Part shown: piece by piece, positions 22,591-34,792 of the stretch
Layout: each line of letters opens with the position of its first letter
Numbering within the stretch: the first letter of the stretch is position 1
NCBI RefSeq assembly: GCF_042767895.1
Contig: NC_091570.1
Span: 35,831,087-35,895,086, forward strand
DNA from: Penaeus vannamei
Lineage: Eukaryota > Arthropoda > Malacostraca > Decapoda > Penaeidae
DNA: 64,000 nt
Reading direction: 5' to 3'
The notes under the pieces: model-generated
Database searches by the model: none
What the model was told of the DNA's origin: nothing
The model's input: only the letters and a program-made list of their open reading frames with translations
Position numbers and translations under genes: made by a program

Positions 22591-24325
22591 GGGAAGCATT
22601 GGCTGGGCTGTAGGTTGCGTTTGGCGTGTGTGTTGCGCTGTCCATCACTTACGAATTGTGTGATTGATGGGCCGGGCCGGTCTTCCTCGGCGGGGACGGG
22701 GCAAAGAAGGGCTGCGCGATCTGTTTGCTTAGGCTGCACACAGGCTTCTCCCGCGCCTTTGTTTGACGCGGAGATGATGTTCAATATTTGATGTGCAGCG
22801 ACAGTGATTGATAGGTGAAAATGTACTGATTTTTCTTTTTTTTTTCTCTCCCTTATAGGTATGTTGTTGATCCCTGGCGTTGATACGTCTTCCGGACTCC
22901 TGTGGTTGGTATGTATTTGCAATTTCTGTGCACGGGAATAGACGAAAGTTGTTGTTGTTTACCATCATGTTTTCTGTTAACCTAATCTTATGGTAAGATG
23001 CATTGCTAAGTTAAAATTATACAAGGAATAGCTTACATTTGAAGACTTTTTGTCGAAATACTAGCATTTAATTATTATAAAAAGAATGACGTAATGCCAA
23101 TCTATCGACACACAGAAGGGAGATGAACATAGGATGCACAGTCACGGGTGCCGTGACGAATCCTCAGTGGCCTAAGAAAGAAGCGATAAGATTAGCTAGC
23201 TGTAGGCCTACGACGCTCCCATAAGCAGTGGCAGTTTGAAAGTCCATTCAGCCTGGTACATTAACGTGTGTGATTCATGTGTGGTGGCGTTCAGGAGATC
23301 TTTACCTTTTTAACGTGCTATGATAAAAGGTGGTCGCAGGTGAGGTGAAGGGGCGGGAGGGGGTGGAAAGGTACCTTTGGAACTCGGGGTTGGGGGGGGG
23401 GGGGCTACGAAGATGAACGAGCGGCACCGAGGCGATCTCACAAATCTGCAGTACCCACGGGTCGAGTGCGATACGCTGCAGTTAAGCCAGTTGGAATTCG
23501 TGTGTCGTAATGCGCCACCAGGATTCACGGGCGTCAGGTTCCTCGGCCGCTTCTGTCTGCCCTCGTCAGCGTGCTTCCCCGCCGCTGTGCCTCGCCGTCA
23601 CCGCCATTCGTTCTTTTCGCTCCAACGACCACCTTGTACGCGAGTCTGCTTAGCTGCTCTTCGCTGTCCGAGCCTTACCCTTTCACTGTAGGCGCCACCC
23701 AGTGTGCCAGCTCCCGCTCCCCCGTCATCCTTCACCGCCGCGCCCGTTTTTCACTGTAAACACCACCCTGTGCACGGTGCAGCTGCCTTGCACACTTGAC
23801 ACTCCGCGCATTTTCTGACGGTACGTGGCTTTCTGAATCTTCGTTGCGCCGCTCTGATTTCTCTGATCTTTTCACAACTCTTTGCTCTGCCTTGCCGGCC
23901 CTCGGTGCCCTGATCTGCGGTTATCCATTAGTTTAATTGCAGATCAAAGTTCGCTGTAGTCTTTTAGTAGCAAAGTTTTTTTTTACTCGCTTGTTGCACG
24001 CATCTCGGTAGACGATAAGTATCTTTTTTCCGCGTTCGGGTGTATCCACCGGGATACAAATGGACTTGAATTGTAACAGTGTATTGATTACCTGATCCTT
24101 CAGCATAGACTTGAATTATTAATGCGCACGTGAGCAGTAGGCGCAGTGATATTAGCATTATCGAAAATAGCAGCTGGTGTAAGGATTGTGACTTTTTCCA
24201 ACCGCAAAGCACAATAATTTAGCAACAAGATGGGCGCGGCGAGGCCCGAGGAACTTCTGATTGCATTTGTCAGCGGAAGAGGGCGGGCTCGTCGTGGGAG
24301 CAGTGGAAGCGGTGCGAGGAAGGTC
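22591..24325. other. 1.7 kb of single-copy DNA holding a strong splice signal
   Basis: Contains the juxtaposed acceptor/donor described at 22826-22910 and the palindrome GTAGGCCTAC at 23202-23211. A G12 run lies near 23390-23402. No protein domain was recognised. Confidence 0.6.
22826..22910 (+). other. Strong 3' splice site abutting a 5' splice site (recursive-splice or short-exon candidate)
   Basis: CTGAT (22826-22830) fits a branch point. It is followed by a T/C-only tract and TTATAG ending at 22858. The next bases, GTATGT, match a 5' donor, so acceptor and donor touch with no exon between them, as in recursive splice sites. Alternatively a 50-nt exon (22859-22908) could end at the second GTATGT (22909). 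One frame of it is open, giving MLLIPGVDTSSGLLWL after two leading bases. The splice grammar is seen directly; use in vivo is inference. Confidence 0.3.
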
Positions 24326-25168
24326 TATATAAGTACTTGTATAGACCTTGTATAGAAGTACTTGTATAGACCTTGTATAGAAGTACTTGTATAGACCTTG
24401 TATATAAGTACTTGTATAGACCTTGTATAGAAGTACTTGTATAGACCTTGTATAGAAGTACTTGTATAGACCTTGTATAGAAGTACTTGTATAGACCTTG
24501 TATAGAAGTACTTGTATAGACCTTGTATAGAAGTACTTGTATAGACCTTGTATAGAAGTACTTGTATAGACCTTGTATAGAAGTACTTGTATAGACCTTG
24601 TATAGAAGTACTTGTATAGACCTTGTATAGAAGTACTTGTATAGACCTTGTATAGAAGTACTTGTATAGACCTTGTATAGAAGTACACATGTATAGACCT
24701 TGTATAGAAGTACTTGTATAGACCTATGTAAGTACTTGGAAGTACTTGTATAGACCTATGTAAGTACTTGGAAGTACTTGTATAGACCTTGTATAGAAGT
24801 ACTTGTATAGACTCTTGTATAGAAGTACTTGTATAGACCTTGTATAGAAGTACTTGTATAGACCTTGTATAGAAGTACTTGTATAGACCTTGTATAGAAG
24901 TACTTGTATAGACCTTGTATAGAAGTACTTGTATAGACCTTGTATAGAAGTACTTGTATAGACCTTGTATAGAAGTACTTGTATAGACCTTGTATAGAAG
25001 TACTTGTATAGACCTTGTATAGAAGTACTTGCATAGACCTTGTATAGAAGTACTTGTATAGACCTTGTATAGAAGTACTTGTATAGACCTTGTATAGAAG
25101 TACTTGTATAGACCTTGTATAGAAGTACTTGTATAGACCTTGGATAGAAGTACTTGTATAGACCTTGG
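24326..25168 (+). repeat. 25-bp A/T-rich minisatellite, 33 copies
   Basis: The GACC of the unit occurs at 24344 and every 25 bp to 24669 (14 copies). Irregular spacings follow (24696, 24721, 24753, 24785, 24810 and 24836), then perfect 25-bp spacing from 24861 to 25161 (13 copies). Each unit holds CTTGTATAGA twice and the palindrome AAGTACTT. Three units make 75 bp, so stop-free minus-strand frames show a 25-residue repeat; they are not genes. The disturbed middle (24686-24835) contains extra AAGTACTTGG blocks. Confidence 0.97.
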
Positions 25169-27445
25169 GTGCGAGGACCAGGCCGCGGCGGCTTTGGCGA
25201 ATCAAGTTTTTATTGTCAAAGTCGCGGGACTTGACTGGGGATAATGCAACACTGGTCGATGGCAAAGTCCACGCACTCCCGAGAAAAGGATACTGGTGTT
25301 TGAAGCCCTTCTGTCACCTCCGCTGAAGATGGAGGGGTTTCTCTCGCCTCCAGAAGCCCAGATAATTGGGTCGGCGGAAGGTACATGTGAAACAACAGGC
25401 GGGACGCGCGACGGAGAACAAGAATCGAGGCTCGAGTACTGGCCGGCGATGCGTTGCGTGTCCCGGGGCTTCATACCTGAACATTATTTGATTATGTCCG
25501 ATTCAGTCCGACGTTTCATGTTCTGTTCCATTCTCTCTCTCTCTCTCTCGGGCGTGTGAGGCGGCGTGCGGGCAAGACGAGATTTCTGGTTGTATGTGAA
25601 ATCCTTTTTTATTATTATTATTATTTGTGTACTTATTTCAGCTTATTTGATTTTTTTTTTTTTTTTGTTAATTCATCTTTTTTTTATTCTGAGTCTCGTT
25701 CTCGGTTTCGTTCGAGTAGAGCATTTATAGATATGTTTTGCTGTTGGTAATCATGAAGCGAAAGGGGTACTGGACTGAAGACAGGAGAATATGTATTGTT
25801 CTGTCTATTCCTTTATGACAGTACGTGCGAAAAAACAGCAGTGTCGGCGAAGAAATTAAGCGATTCTCTTTGTGCATTTCCCGGAAAAGTTTCATTTCGC
25901 GTTTTTTCTTCTGAATAAGCATTTCGAATCGATCCAGACTTGATTGGCTATCCACGCCCGTAATTATCCCTGGGGCGTGAAGTATGGTTTGTTCTTTTTT
26001 TTTGTAATGCGAAACATAAAGAATTGTCTCTGTTTAGGAAAGTTTAGGAAATAATCTACCCAAAGAGTGGATAAAATTATCATTTTTGGTATGGCTTCAT
26101 CTCGTATCTACGTGTGGCGTACACAAGTGCAGTGGTAAGACGTGCCAGCCGGGTCACGTGGAGTGAGTGCGGAGATACTCGGGAATGCACCGAGGAGTCG
26201 CTTGGCGCAGCGAGACACAGCCATAGCCTTATCCGAGCTGCCATCGCTGGACTAGTTAAGCAGGCGCTGCTTACACCATTCTAATGCTGATGCAGTCATT
26301 ATGGTGGCGCGACTCCACGGCGAGGGAGGCGATAATGAGCTGCGTCCTCAGACAAGAGCGGCGAGGGACGCGGGGACTCGCACGGATAAGGCCGCCGAGA
26401 TGGGGGGGCCGTTGTGCCGGGGCAGCCGCTGGGTGTCGGTGGGCCTATGGGTGATTTATTGATGGCGCCATTAGGAATACGGAGTGTTTATTCAGCGCCG
26501 ATCCGCGGAAAGGGAGGCGTAGTGTGAATGGCGTGTTGGTGGAGGCTCTCGGCGCCCTCAGACACCGCTCGTGGCTCCTAAACCGGACGAGAGATTTGCG
26601 TATGTATAGTGAGAGGTCGAGGGAGTGCGAGTCGAATACCATTTGGGCGAGCGTCCAATACCAATCAATAACGAGGGATTGCTAATTAGGCCGCAGCGTC
26701 GAGAGCCCCGATCCACCTGAACTCGCGTGTCCTTGGTCTTTAGCCACATGTCTTGGTCGGATGAAACGGCCCGAGTGGGACCGAATTTCGTCCTCTTTTG
26801 CCGATGCGATGACTTTTCTGGATCTTAAGCAGCTGTTTGATTTGATAAATATTCGGTTACGTGCTTTTCGTGCGTTTTAGTGCAGCAAATAAGAGACCGA
26901 AAAGGTTGGTCGCTCTTAGTTGGGTTTCTCGTATCATCAAAGGCCGATACGATCTCTCCCTCGTCTGCCATCTGTCCCTGCAATGAGAGTTGCAGAGGAT
27001 GCCGAGCGCCAATCTCCTAGCCATCTCGTTGCAGACTCGCTTTCACTCCTTGCGCGAGTTATTGCAAGTACTTTAAAAAGTTGCGCCCCGTGTTCTCCTT
27101 TTAATCTCGGAAGTGTGCTTAGCCTAGAACGAAGGCCGACGGAATGGTAATGCAGATAAGTGCGCGCTATCAATTAAATCACGTAATGCGTAGCTGGACT
27201 TTGTTTACTTAGAAGATCAGTTAATGGAAGTATGAAGTGATTAAGCAGTTAATTGAGGGAGCGAATGCGGCGTTCACGGGGGCGAGCACAGCGGAGTTCG
27301 CCGACGGAATAATGAACCCTCGCTACAGTGCTCATTGTCCCAGCTCACGGCCATTGAACCTTGTTATCGGGGCAGGGGCCAAAGATAGCGGGACTCCTTG
27401 TAGAGGATCCCTGAATATTCCTCGACTTTCCCTCCAGAGCCATTT

Positions 27446-27448
<3 letters not shown>
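25169..27448. other. 2.3 kb of single-copy DNA, no gene recognised
   Basis: Ordinary composition with minor (CT)n at 25533-25549, (ATT)n at about 25607-25625 and T runs near 25650-25680. Short open frames (for example minus 25202-25474) have no recognisable domain. On the minus strand TTCAG followed by GTATGA near 25480 is a donor look-alike. Positions 26100-27180 are CpG-containing unique DNA that would be a reasonable target for a conservation search. Confidence 0.55.

Positions 27449-27478
<30 letters not shown>
27449..27478 (+). repeat. (GT)15 run
   Basis: A short pure dinucleotide run, followed by GTTTGG-type sequence. Confidence 0.93.
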
Positions 27479-27481
<3 letters not shown>

Positions 27482-27542
27482 GGTGTTTGGCTGTCTGTTT
27501 ATCGGGTGGTCGGTCTGTGGTAGAGCGATTTTTTTTTTGTTT

Positions 27543-29080
<1,538 letters not shown>

Positions 29081-29119
29081 CAGGGAGGGAGGGAGGGAGG
29101 GAGGGAGGGAGAGAGAGAG
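29081..29119 (+). repeat. (GGGA)n run
   Basis: About seven GGGA units pass into GAGA sequence. Confidence 0.9.
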
Positions 29120-29224
29120 AAGAGAAGCGAAGAAAAGAGAGGATGGCTGGCGGGGTATGATGGGAAGGATGAGGGGGGAAGGCTGTTGGGAGCTGAAAGA
29201 ACGTTTTTTTTTTTCAGTCTCTTT

Positions 29225-29830
29225 TCCATGCTCTTTCATTTTTGTTTACCACACTCTGCCTCTTCGTCCTCATCATCCTCTTCTTCCTTTTCCTCCACGT
29301 CCTCTACCCATCTTATTCCACTTCTTCATCCTCCTCTTTTAGCTCTTCCTCCTCCTCCTCCTCCTCCTCTTCCTCTGCTCCCTTCTTCCCTCCTCCTCCT
29401 CCTCCTCCTCTACTTCCTCCCTACTCCTCCTCTCCCTCCTTCCTTCCTCTTTCCCTCCTCCTCCTCTTCCTCTTTCCCTCCTCCTCCTCCTCCTCTTCCT
29501 CTTCCCCCCTCTTTCTCCTCTTCCTCACCCCCCCTTCTTTCTCCTCCTCCTCCTCCCCCCTTCTTTCTTCTTCTTCTTCTTCTCCTCCCCCTTCTTTCTC
29601 CTCCTCCTCCTCACCCCCCTTCTTTCTCCTCCACCTCCTCCCTTCTTTCTCCTCCTCCTCCTCCCTTCTTTCTCCTCCTCCTCCTCCCCTTCTTTCTCCT
29701 CCTCCTCCCCCCTTCTTTCTTTTCCTCCTCCTCCTTCTTTCTCCTCCTCCTCCTCTTCCTTCCATTTCACCATTATCCTCCCTCCCTCTTCCCTTTTTAT
29801 CCTCCTCCTCCCTCCTTTACCTTCACCCCC
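29225..29830 (+). repeat. Pyrimidine block rich in (TCC)n and TTCTTTCTCC
   Basis: (CTC)n triplet runs (29345-29410 and elsewhere) alternate with CCCCTTCTTTCTCCTCC units spaced roughly 20-27 bp. Stop-free Ser/Pro/Phe frames on plus and Glu/Arg/Gly frames on minus are artefacts. Confidence 0.92.
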
Positions 29831-29924
29831 AACCATTCACTTTTTCCATCTATACCTGTGCTTTGTTTTCTTACGTTCTTTCCTTCCCATGACCTTCCTT
29901 GACCTTACCGCATGACCCTCCCCT

Positions 29925-30625
29925 TCACCTTCCCTCCCCTCCCTCTCTTTCCTTGTTTCTTACATCTCGTCTTATTTCGTTTTGCTTATGTTTCCCTTTT
30001 CTTCCTTCGTCGATTTAATCTCTGCTCTCGCGTATCTCTTCCTTACACCCCCGTTTCTCCCCCATCCGTTGCCTCTCTCTCCTTCCTTCGTTTCACCTTT
30101 TTTTTTCCTTTTCACGTTTCCTTCCTTCCTTCTCCTTTTCCTTCCTTCTTCCCCTTTTCCCTCCTTCACCTTTTCCCTCCTTCTTCACCTTTTCCCTCCT
30201 TCTTCACCTTTTCCTTCCTTCTTCACCTTTTCCTTCCTTCTTCACCTTTTCCTTCCTTCTTTACCTTTTCCTTCCTTCTTTACCTTTTCCTTCCTTCTTT
30301 ACCTTTTCCTTCCTTCTTCACCTTTTCCTTCCTTCTTCACCTTTTCCTTCCTTCTTCCCCTTTTCCTTCCTTCTTCACCTTTTCCTTCCTTCTTCACCTT
30401 TTCCTTCCTTCTTCACCTTTTCCTTCCTTCCTTCACCTTTTCCTTCCTTCCTTCACCTTTTCCTTCCTTCCTTCACCTTTTCCTTCCTTCCTTCACCTTT
30501 TCCTTCCTTCCTTCACCTTTTCCTTCCTTCCTTTTCCTTTTCCTTCCTTCTCCTTTTCCTTTTCCTTCCTTTTTCACCCTCTCCTTCCTTTTTAACCCTT
30601 TCCTTCCTCTTTAACCCTTTCACGT
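29925..30625 (+). repeat. Pyrimidine minisatellite, 19-bp then 20-bp units
   Basis: TTCACCTTTT recurs at 30184, 30203 and 30222 and onward every 19 bp to about 30425. After that, units gain one base (TCCTTCCTTCCTTCACC, 20 bp) to about 30530. Most of this block contains almost no purine apart from the A of TTCACC. Confidence 0.94.
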
Positions 30626-32239
30626 TTTCTTTTTTTCATTTTTATGTAAAAAATGGGGAAAAAATTCCATGGGAGGCCTCCTCGCCGGCTGATGGTGCAT
30701 TCGGTGGCGTGTAATGGCAGCAGCGTCGAGGGAGCACCACTTGATGCTGGATGGGCCGGCCTCTCAGAGCCTCTTGAAGGGCCTCTTGTTGCAGCGGATC
30801 TTGCAGCTCGTGGGGAGAAGAGGGGGAGGGGGGGGAGGGGGCAGGGGCACGGGTTGCAATTTCACGTTGAACAAAAGAGTGAAAAGAAGTAACCATCGGG
30901 TGGGATTAAGATTGAAGGGCTAATGTCGGGAGTGTGGGAGTTGCATGAGCTCTTTCTCTCCCCCTCGCTCTCTTTTTTTTTTTTTTTCCCTCCCTCCCTC
31001 GTCTGTGTCGTTAAATGTGCAAAGGTCATTCTGAATGCAGCGACGGGCGTGCGGTCGCCATTCCTCGGAGGACATTGCGTGGGCTGACGCGGCTGAAAGT
31101 GGCGAGCTTATTAGTCGAACAGTGAGCGCCGGTCGTGTTTTTTTTTTTATCGGCAATTAGCTGACCTTCGGGCGAATTGGAGATTTATCGTGTTTTTATT
31201 CGACGAATTAAATATATCGGATGAAATGGGTTTTAATGCGCGTCTGGGATTATGACGGCTGTCGCGGCTAATCCCCTACGGCACGGCATTAGGATTCCCT
31301 TCTGTATAAGTGTGAGAATGTCCCATGTTCGGGATGGGATGATCTTCCCTGGAGCACGGCGCCGTCTGCGGTCGAGACACACAAGGCAGCATGTTCTCGT
31401 GAGGTCGATCCCGTTCTTGGCGAAGGAGTTAAAGCGTGGTTATGGAGTTAGAGCGCAACGTGTGAGTGAGGGAGTGTTATCACCGAGGGCTTGAGTTCTA
31501 GATGCACTGGTCGTCGGGTGGATCTGCAGGTAGGGAGTCCAAGGCGGCGGGGGCGTGAGCGGGCGTGAGCGGGCGTGGCAGCTGCAGTAAGAGAAGCACC
31601 ATCTGTTGCTCATGACTCCTTGATCTCAGCTGCGGCGCCGACCACCCAGCTGAAGGGCCACGCAGAGGGCATTGTTTATTTATTTTTATGTAAACGAGAA
31701 TAACCGATAAGCTTGTATGTTGTTCTGTGACGAAGTGCGTGCGTGCGCTCGTTTGATGCTGGGCTGCGCATAGGAATGTGAATTGTCCCGTGAATTTTGT
31801 GCGCGTTTTATGCGTTGAAGGAGCGGTCTTTGAACCGTGTGAGGGCGGGACGGAGGCTGCAGTGCGAGGGCGTGGTGGGCTGCTGGGTGGCTTGGGGGCG
31901 TGCGGCGGGTGATTCGATTATAGGGTGGTTTCGTGTGGACTGGGAAAAAGTTGTATTCTCTAGCGTGGCGTTTTATGGAAGAAATTGACAGCGGAAGTGA
32001 AGTTGGAGGGTCCGGGCGGGCTGCGAGGGCGGGAGGCGTGACGGCGCGGGAGGCCGGGGGATTTAGGTCCTCCGATCGTGGATCGTCTCGCCTCCATTCC
32101 CCGGTGGGGACGAGAGCCCGGCCCTGGGACCTCCCCCGCGAGCGCGTCCCCAGCGGGAGGACAGCATGGGCCAGCATTGACACGGCAGCATTGGGAGCGG
32201 CCGTGTGCGTGAGTGGTGATCTCCGGTGATAAATCAGTG
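30626..32239. other. 1.6 kb of single-copy DNA, no gene recognised
   Basis: Contains T15 at 30973-30987, a GCGGGCGTGAG unit about three times near 31555-31580, and CTGCAG followed by GTAGGG near 31530 (donor look-alike without a supporting open exon). The minus-strand open frame 31686-32369 is Pro/Arg/His-rich and unrecognised. Confidence 0.55.
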
Positions 32240-32345
32240 TACTCCCCTTCCCTTTCCCCCTCCTCCCTCCACCCCTTCCCTTCCCCCCCTCCCTCCTCCC
32301 CTTCCCTTTCCCTCCCTCCCTCCTCCCCCTCCCTCCATCCTTCCC
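32240..32345 (+). repeat. C/T-rich tract
   Basis: CCCTTCCCCCTCC-type sequence with two loose copies of about 40 bp. Confidence 0.8.
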
Positions 32346-32584
32346 CTTCAGCCCCCGCCCTCCGCCCACGCCCGCGCGCTCATCCCCACGCGGCCGTCAC
32401 CCCCGTACTCCACAACCGCACTCTTAATACCTCCTCATCCTGTCTGCATCTGTGTCAACACGCCTCCAGGCAATATCTCCGCGCCAGTGATTTTGTGCTT
32501 GTGGGAGCCCTTCCGACGGCGGCTGTCGGCGGGCGGGCCGGCGGGCAGCGGAAGGGCGGTGGATGACTTTCTTTTCTGGGTCTT

Positions 32585-33003
32585 TAAAGAAGAAGAGGAG
32601 GAGGAGGAGGAGGGATGAGGAGGAAGAGGAGGGACGAGGAAGAGGAGGAGGGACGAGGAAGAAGAGGAGGAGGGACGAGGAAGAGGGGAGAGGGAGGAGG
32701 GACGAGGAAGAGGGAAGAGGGAGGAGGGACGAGGAAGAGGGAAGAGGGAGGAGGGACGAGGAAGAGGGAAGAGGGAGGAGGGACGAGGAAGAGGGAAGAG
32801 GGAGGAGGGACGAGGAAGAGGGAGGAGGGACGAGGAAGAGGGAGGAGGGACGAGGAAGAGGGAGGAGGGACGAGGAAGAGGGAGGAGGGACGAGGAAGAG
32901 GGAGGAGGGACGAGGAAGAGGGAGGAGGGACGAGGACGAGGGACGAGGAAGAGGGAGGAGGGACGAGGACGAGGGACGAAGAGGAAGAGGAGGAGAGACG
33001 AGG
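32585..33003 (+). repeat. Purine minisatellite switching from 27-bp to 20-bp units
   Basis: GACGAGG recurs at 32701, 32728 and 32755 (27 bp). From about 32810 it recurs every 20 bp (GACGAGGAAGAGGGAGGAGG). The longer unit carries one extra AAGAGGG, a 7-bp internal duplication. Its core resembles the complement of the 37.3-38.9 kb array. Arg/Glu/Gly frames are artefacts. Confidence 0.95.
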
Positions 33004-33700
33004 ACCCCGCCATGATGGGCCTGCTTACGCCGAGGAGGGAGGCGAGGGAGGCCTGGGAGGAGGAGGGGGCGGGCGCCGATGGGAAAGGACGAAAAGGAAC
33101 TGGTATGAATATCGACGGAGGCGACGACAGTGCATATGTTAAGGCCGATTTGCATAGGAAGCAGGCTGTAATGACGCTCGCGGGAAGATAAGTCCGAATT
33201 TACGAGATGGCAAACGCCCGTAAAATGACTGGCAGTATCGCTGCAAGGATTGATTGAAGAAAGTCTCGGTAAATGCTCCTCGGGTTTATCTGGAGGAGGC
33301 AGCTGGAGGGCAATAATGTCCGGACACAGGGCCTCGTCGGTGACAGGGGCCAAAGGGGGATCTGAGGCTTGTTGGCATTAAAAAGTGCAACTTGACCTCC
33401 GAGTTATGCTGCGCTGAGTGGATTTACGCAGCGAGGGGCGTTTGTGCGCTCGTCCCTCCGCCCGCCCGCCCGCCAGATGGGGAAGGCGCTGCGTGGCATG
33501 GGTGAGGGCGCCGTGGGGGGCGTGCGCGGGGCATCGGCACGGCAGAACGGGGAGCCGGAAGAGGTGATGTCTTTATTTCCGGTCGGGGCGGAAGGGAGAA
33601 GAGATGCGGGGTAGGGAGGGAGAGCAGCGTCGCGCCCTCGCTTTTGCTCCCCGCCCGTCTTGCTGCTCCCTTGCTCACACAGTCTGCTTTTCTTGCTTTC
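33004..33700. other. Unique DNA, no gene recognised
   Basis: GC-rich, CpG-containing sequence. One octamer ATTTGCAT lies near 33150. No protein domain was recognised. Confidence 0.55.
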
Positions 33701-33960
33701 TTCCCTTTTCTTTTCCCAGCCCTCGCCCATTCCTCCTTCCCAAAGCCTTCCCCCTCCCCCCCATTCCCCAACCCACGCCCTCCCCCCCTCCCCTCCCCAT
33801 AGCCCTCCCTTCCCCTTAGACCTCCCCTCCCCCTATAGTCCTTCCCCCCATATCCCTCTCCCACCCCTCCCTCATCCGTCTCCCATCCTTTTCTCACCCT
33901 CTCATCCCACGCCCCCCCCCCCTCCCTTCTTTCCCCCATCCCGCGCCCACACACTGCCCT
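33701..33960 (+). repeat. C-rich pyrimidine tract
   Basis: Degenerate CCCTCCCC/CCTTCCC sequence with C runs up to about 10. No fixed period was seen. Confidence 0.8.
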
Positions 33961-34235
33961 CTCGCCCTCCTCATTACCGTGTCCCCATGGCTGCTCACTC
34001 ACTTCCCATCGTTTCCACCGTCATTAGTCTTTTTCCCCCTCTCCTTTCTTCCCTCTTTTCCTTCCCGAGTTTCTTCGCCACGCAAACTTTGACACTTTTT
34101 TCCCTCCCCGTTGAGGGTCATCGATTTCCTGTTTCGCTGCTTTGTGTGGCCCAAGTCCAGAGTTAATTTCCTTTGTTTGCTGACCGGTTCCTGTGTTCCT
34201 GTGCGCTGCTCGGCCCTCGACTCGTGTGCGTTGGG

Positions 34236-34535
34236 GAGGGGGATGGGAGATGGGAGAGGGAGGGGTGATGGAAGAGAAAGGGGTATGGGAGATGGGAGAG
34301 GGATGGGAGATGGGAGAGGGAGGGGGATGGGAGAGGGAGGGGGATGGGAGAGGGGGGTGGGAGATGGGAGATGGGAGGGGGACGGGGGATGGGAGAGGGA
34401 GGGGGACGGGGGATGGGAGAGGGACGGGGACGGGGGATGGGAGAGGGAGAGCGAGAGGAAGAGGGAGGGGGACGGGGGATGGGGGATGGGGAAGGAAGAG
34501 GGAGAGGGAGGGGGAGGGGGAGCAGAGGCAGGCAG
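34236..34535 (+). repeat. G-rich array of GGGAGATGGGAGAGGGAGG-type units
   Basis: Interleaved ATGGGAGAGGGA and GGGGGACGGGGGATGGGAGAG units of about 13-25 bp. Closely spaced runs of 3-5 G give strong plus-strand G-quadruplex potential. Confidence 0.9.
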
Positions 34536-34674
34536 GAGTCGTCACACACCTTGCGTCTGATGATTACTTGTCACCATTGTTAGGTGATGTCACCGCTTAA
34601 TAGTGTCTGTACGTTGGCGTTGGTGTTATGGTGTGCGCACGTGTTTCTATATGCTATGTGGTGTTTGCGTGCTT

Positions 34675-34792
34675 TGTATGTATGTATGTATGTATGTATG
34701 TTTGTATGTGTATGTATGTTTGTATGTGTATGTATTGTGCGTGTGTGCGTGCGTGTGCGTGCGTGCGTGCATAGATAGATAGAATTATTAAA
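34675..34792 (+). repeat. (TGTA)n, (GTGC)n and (ATAG)n
   Basis: TGTA tetramers with TTTG interruptions to about 34735, then GTGCGTGC-type units, then three to four ATAG units ending at about 34791. Confidence 0.93.
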
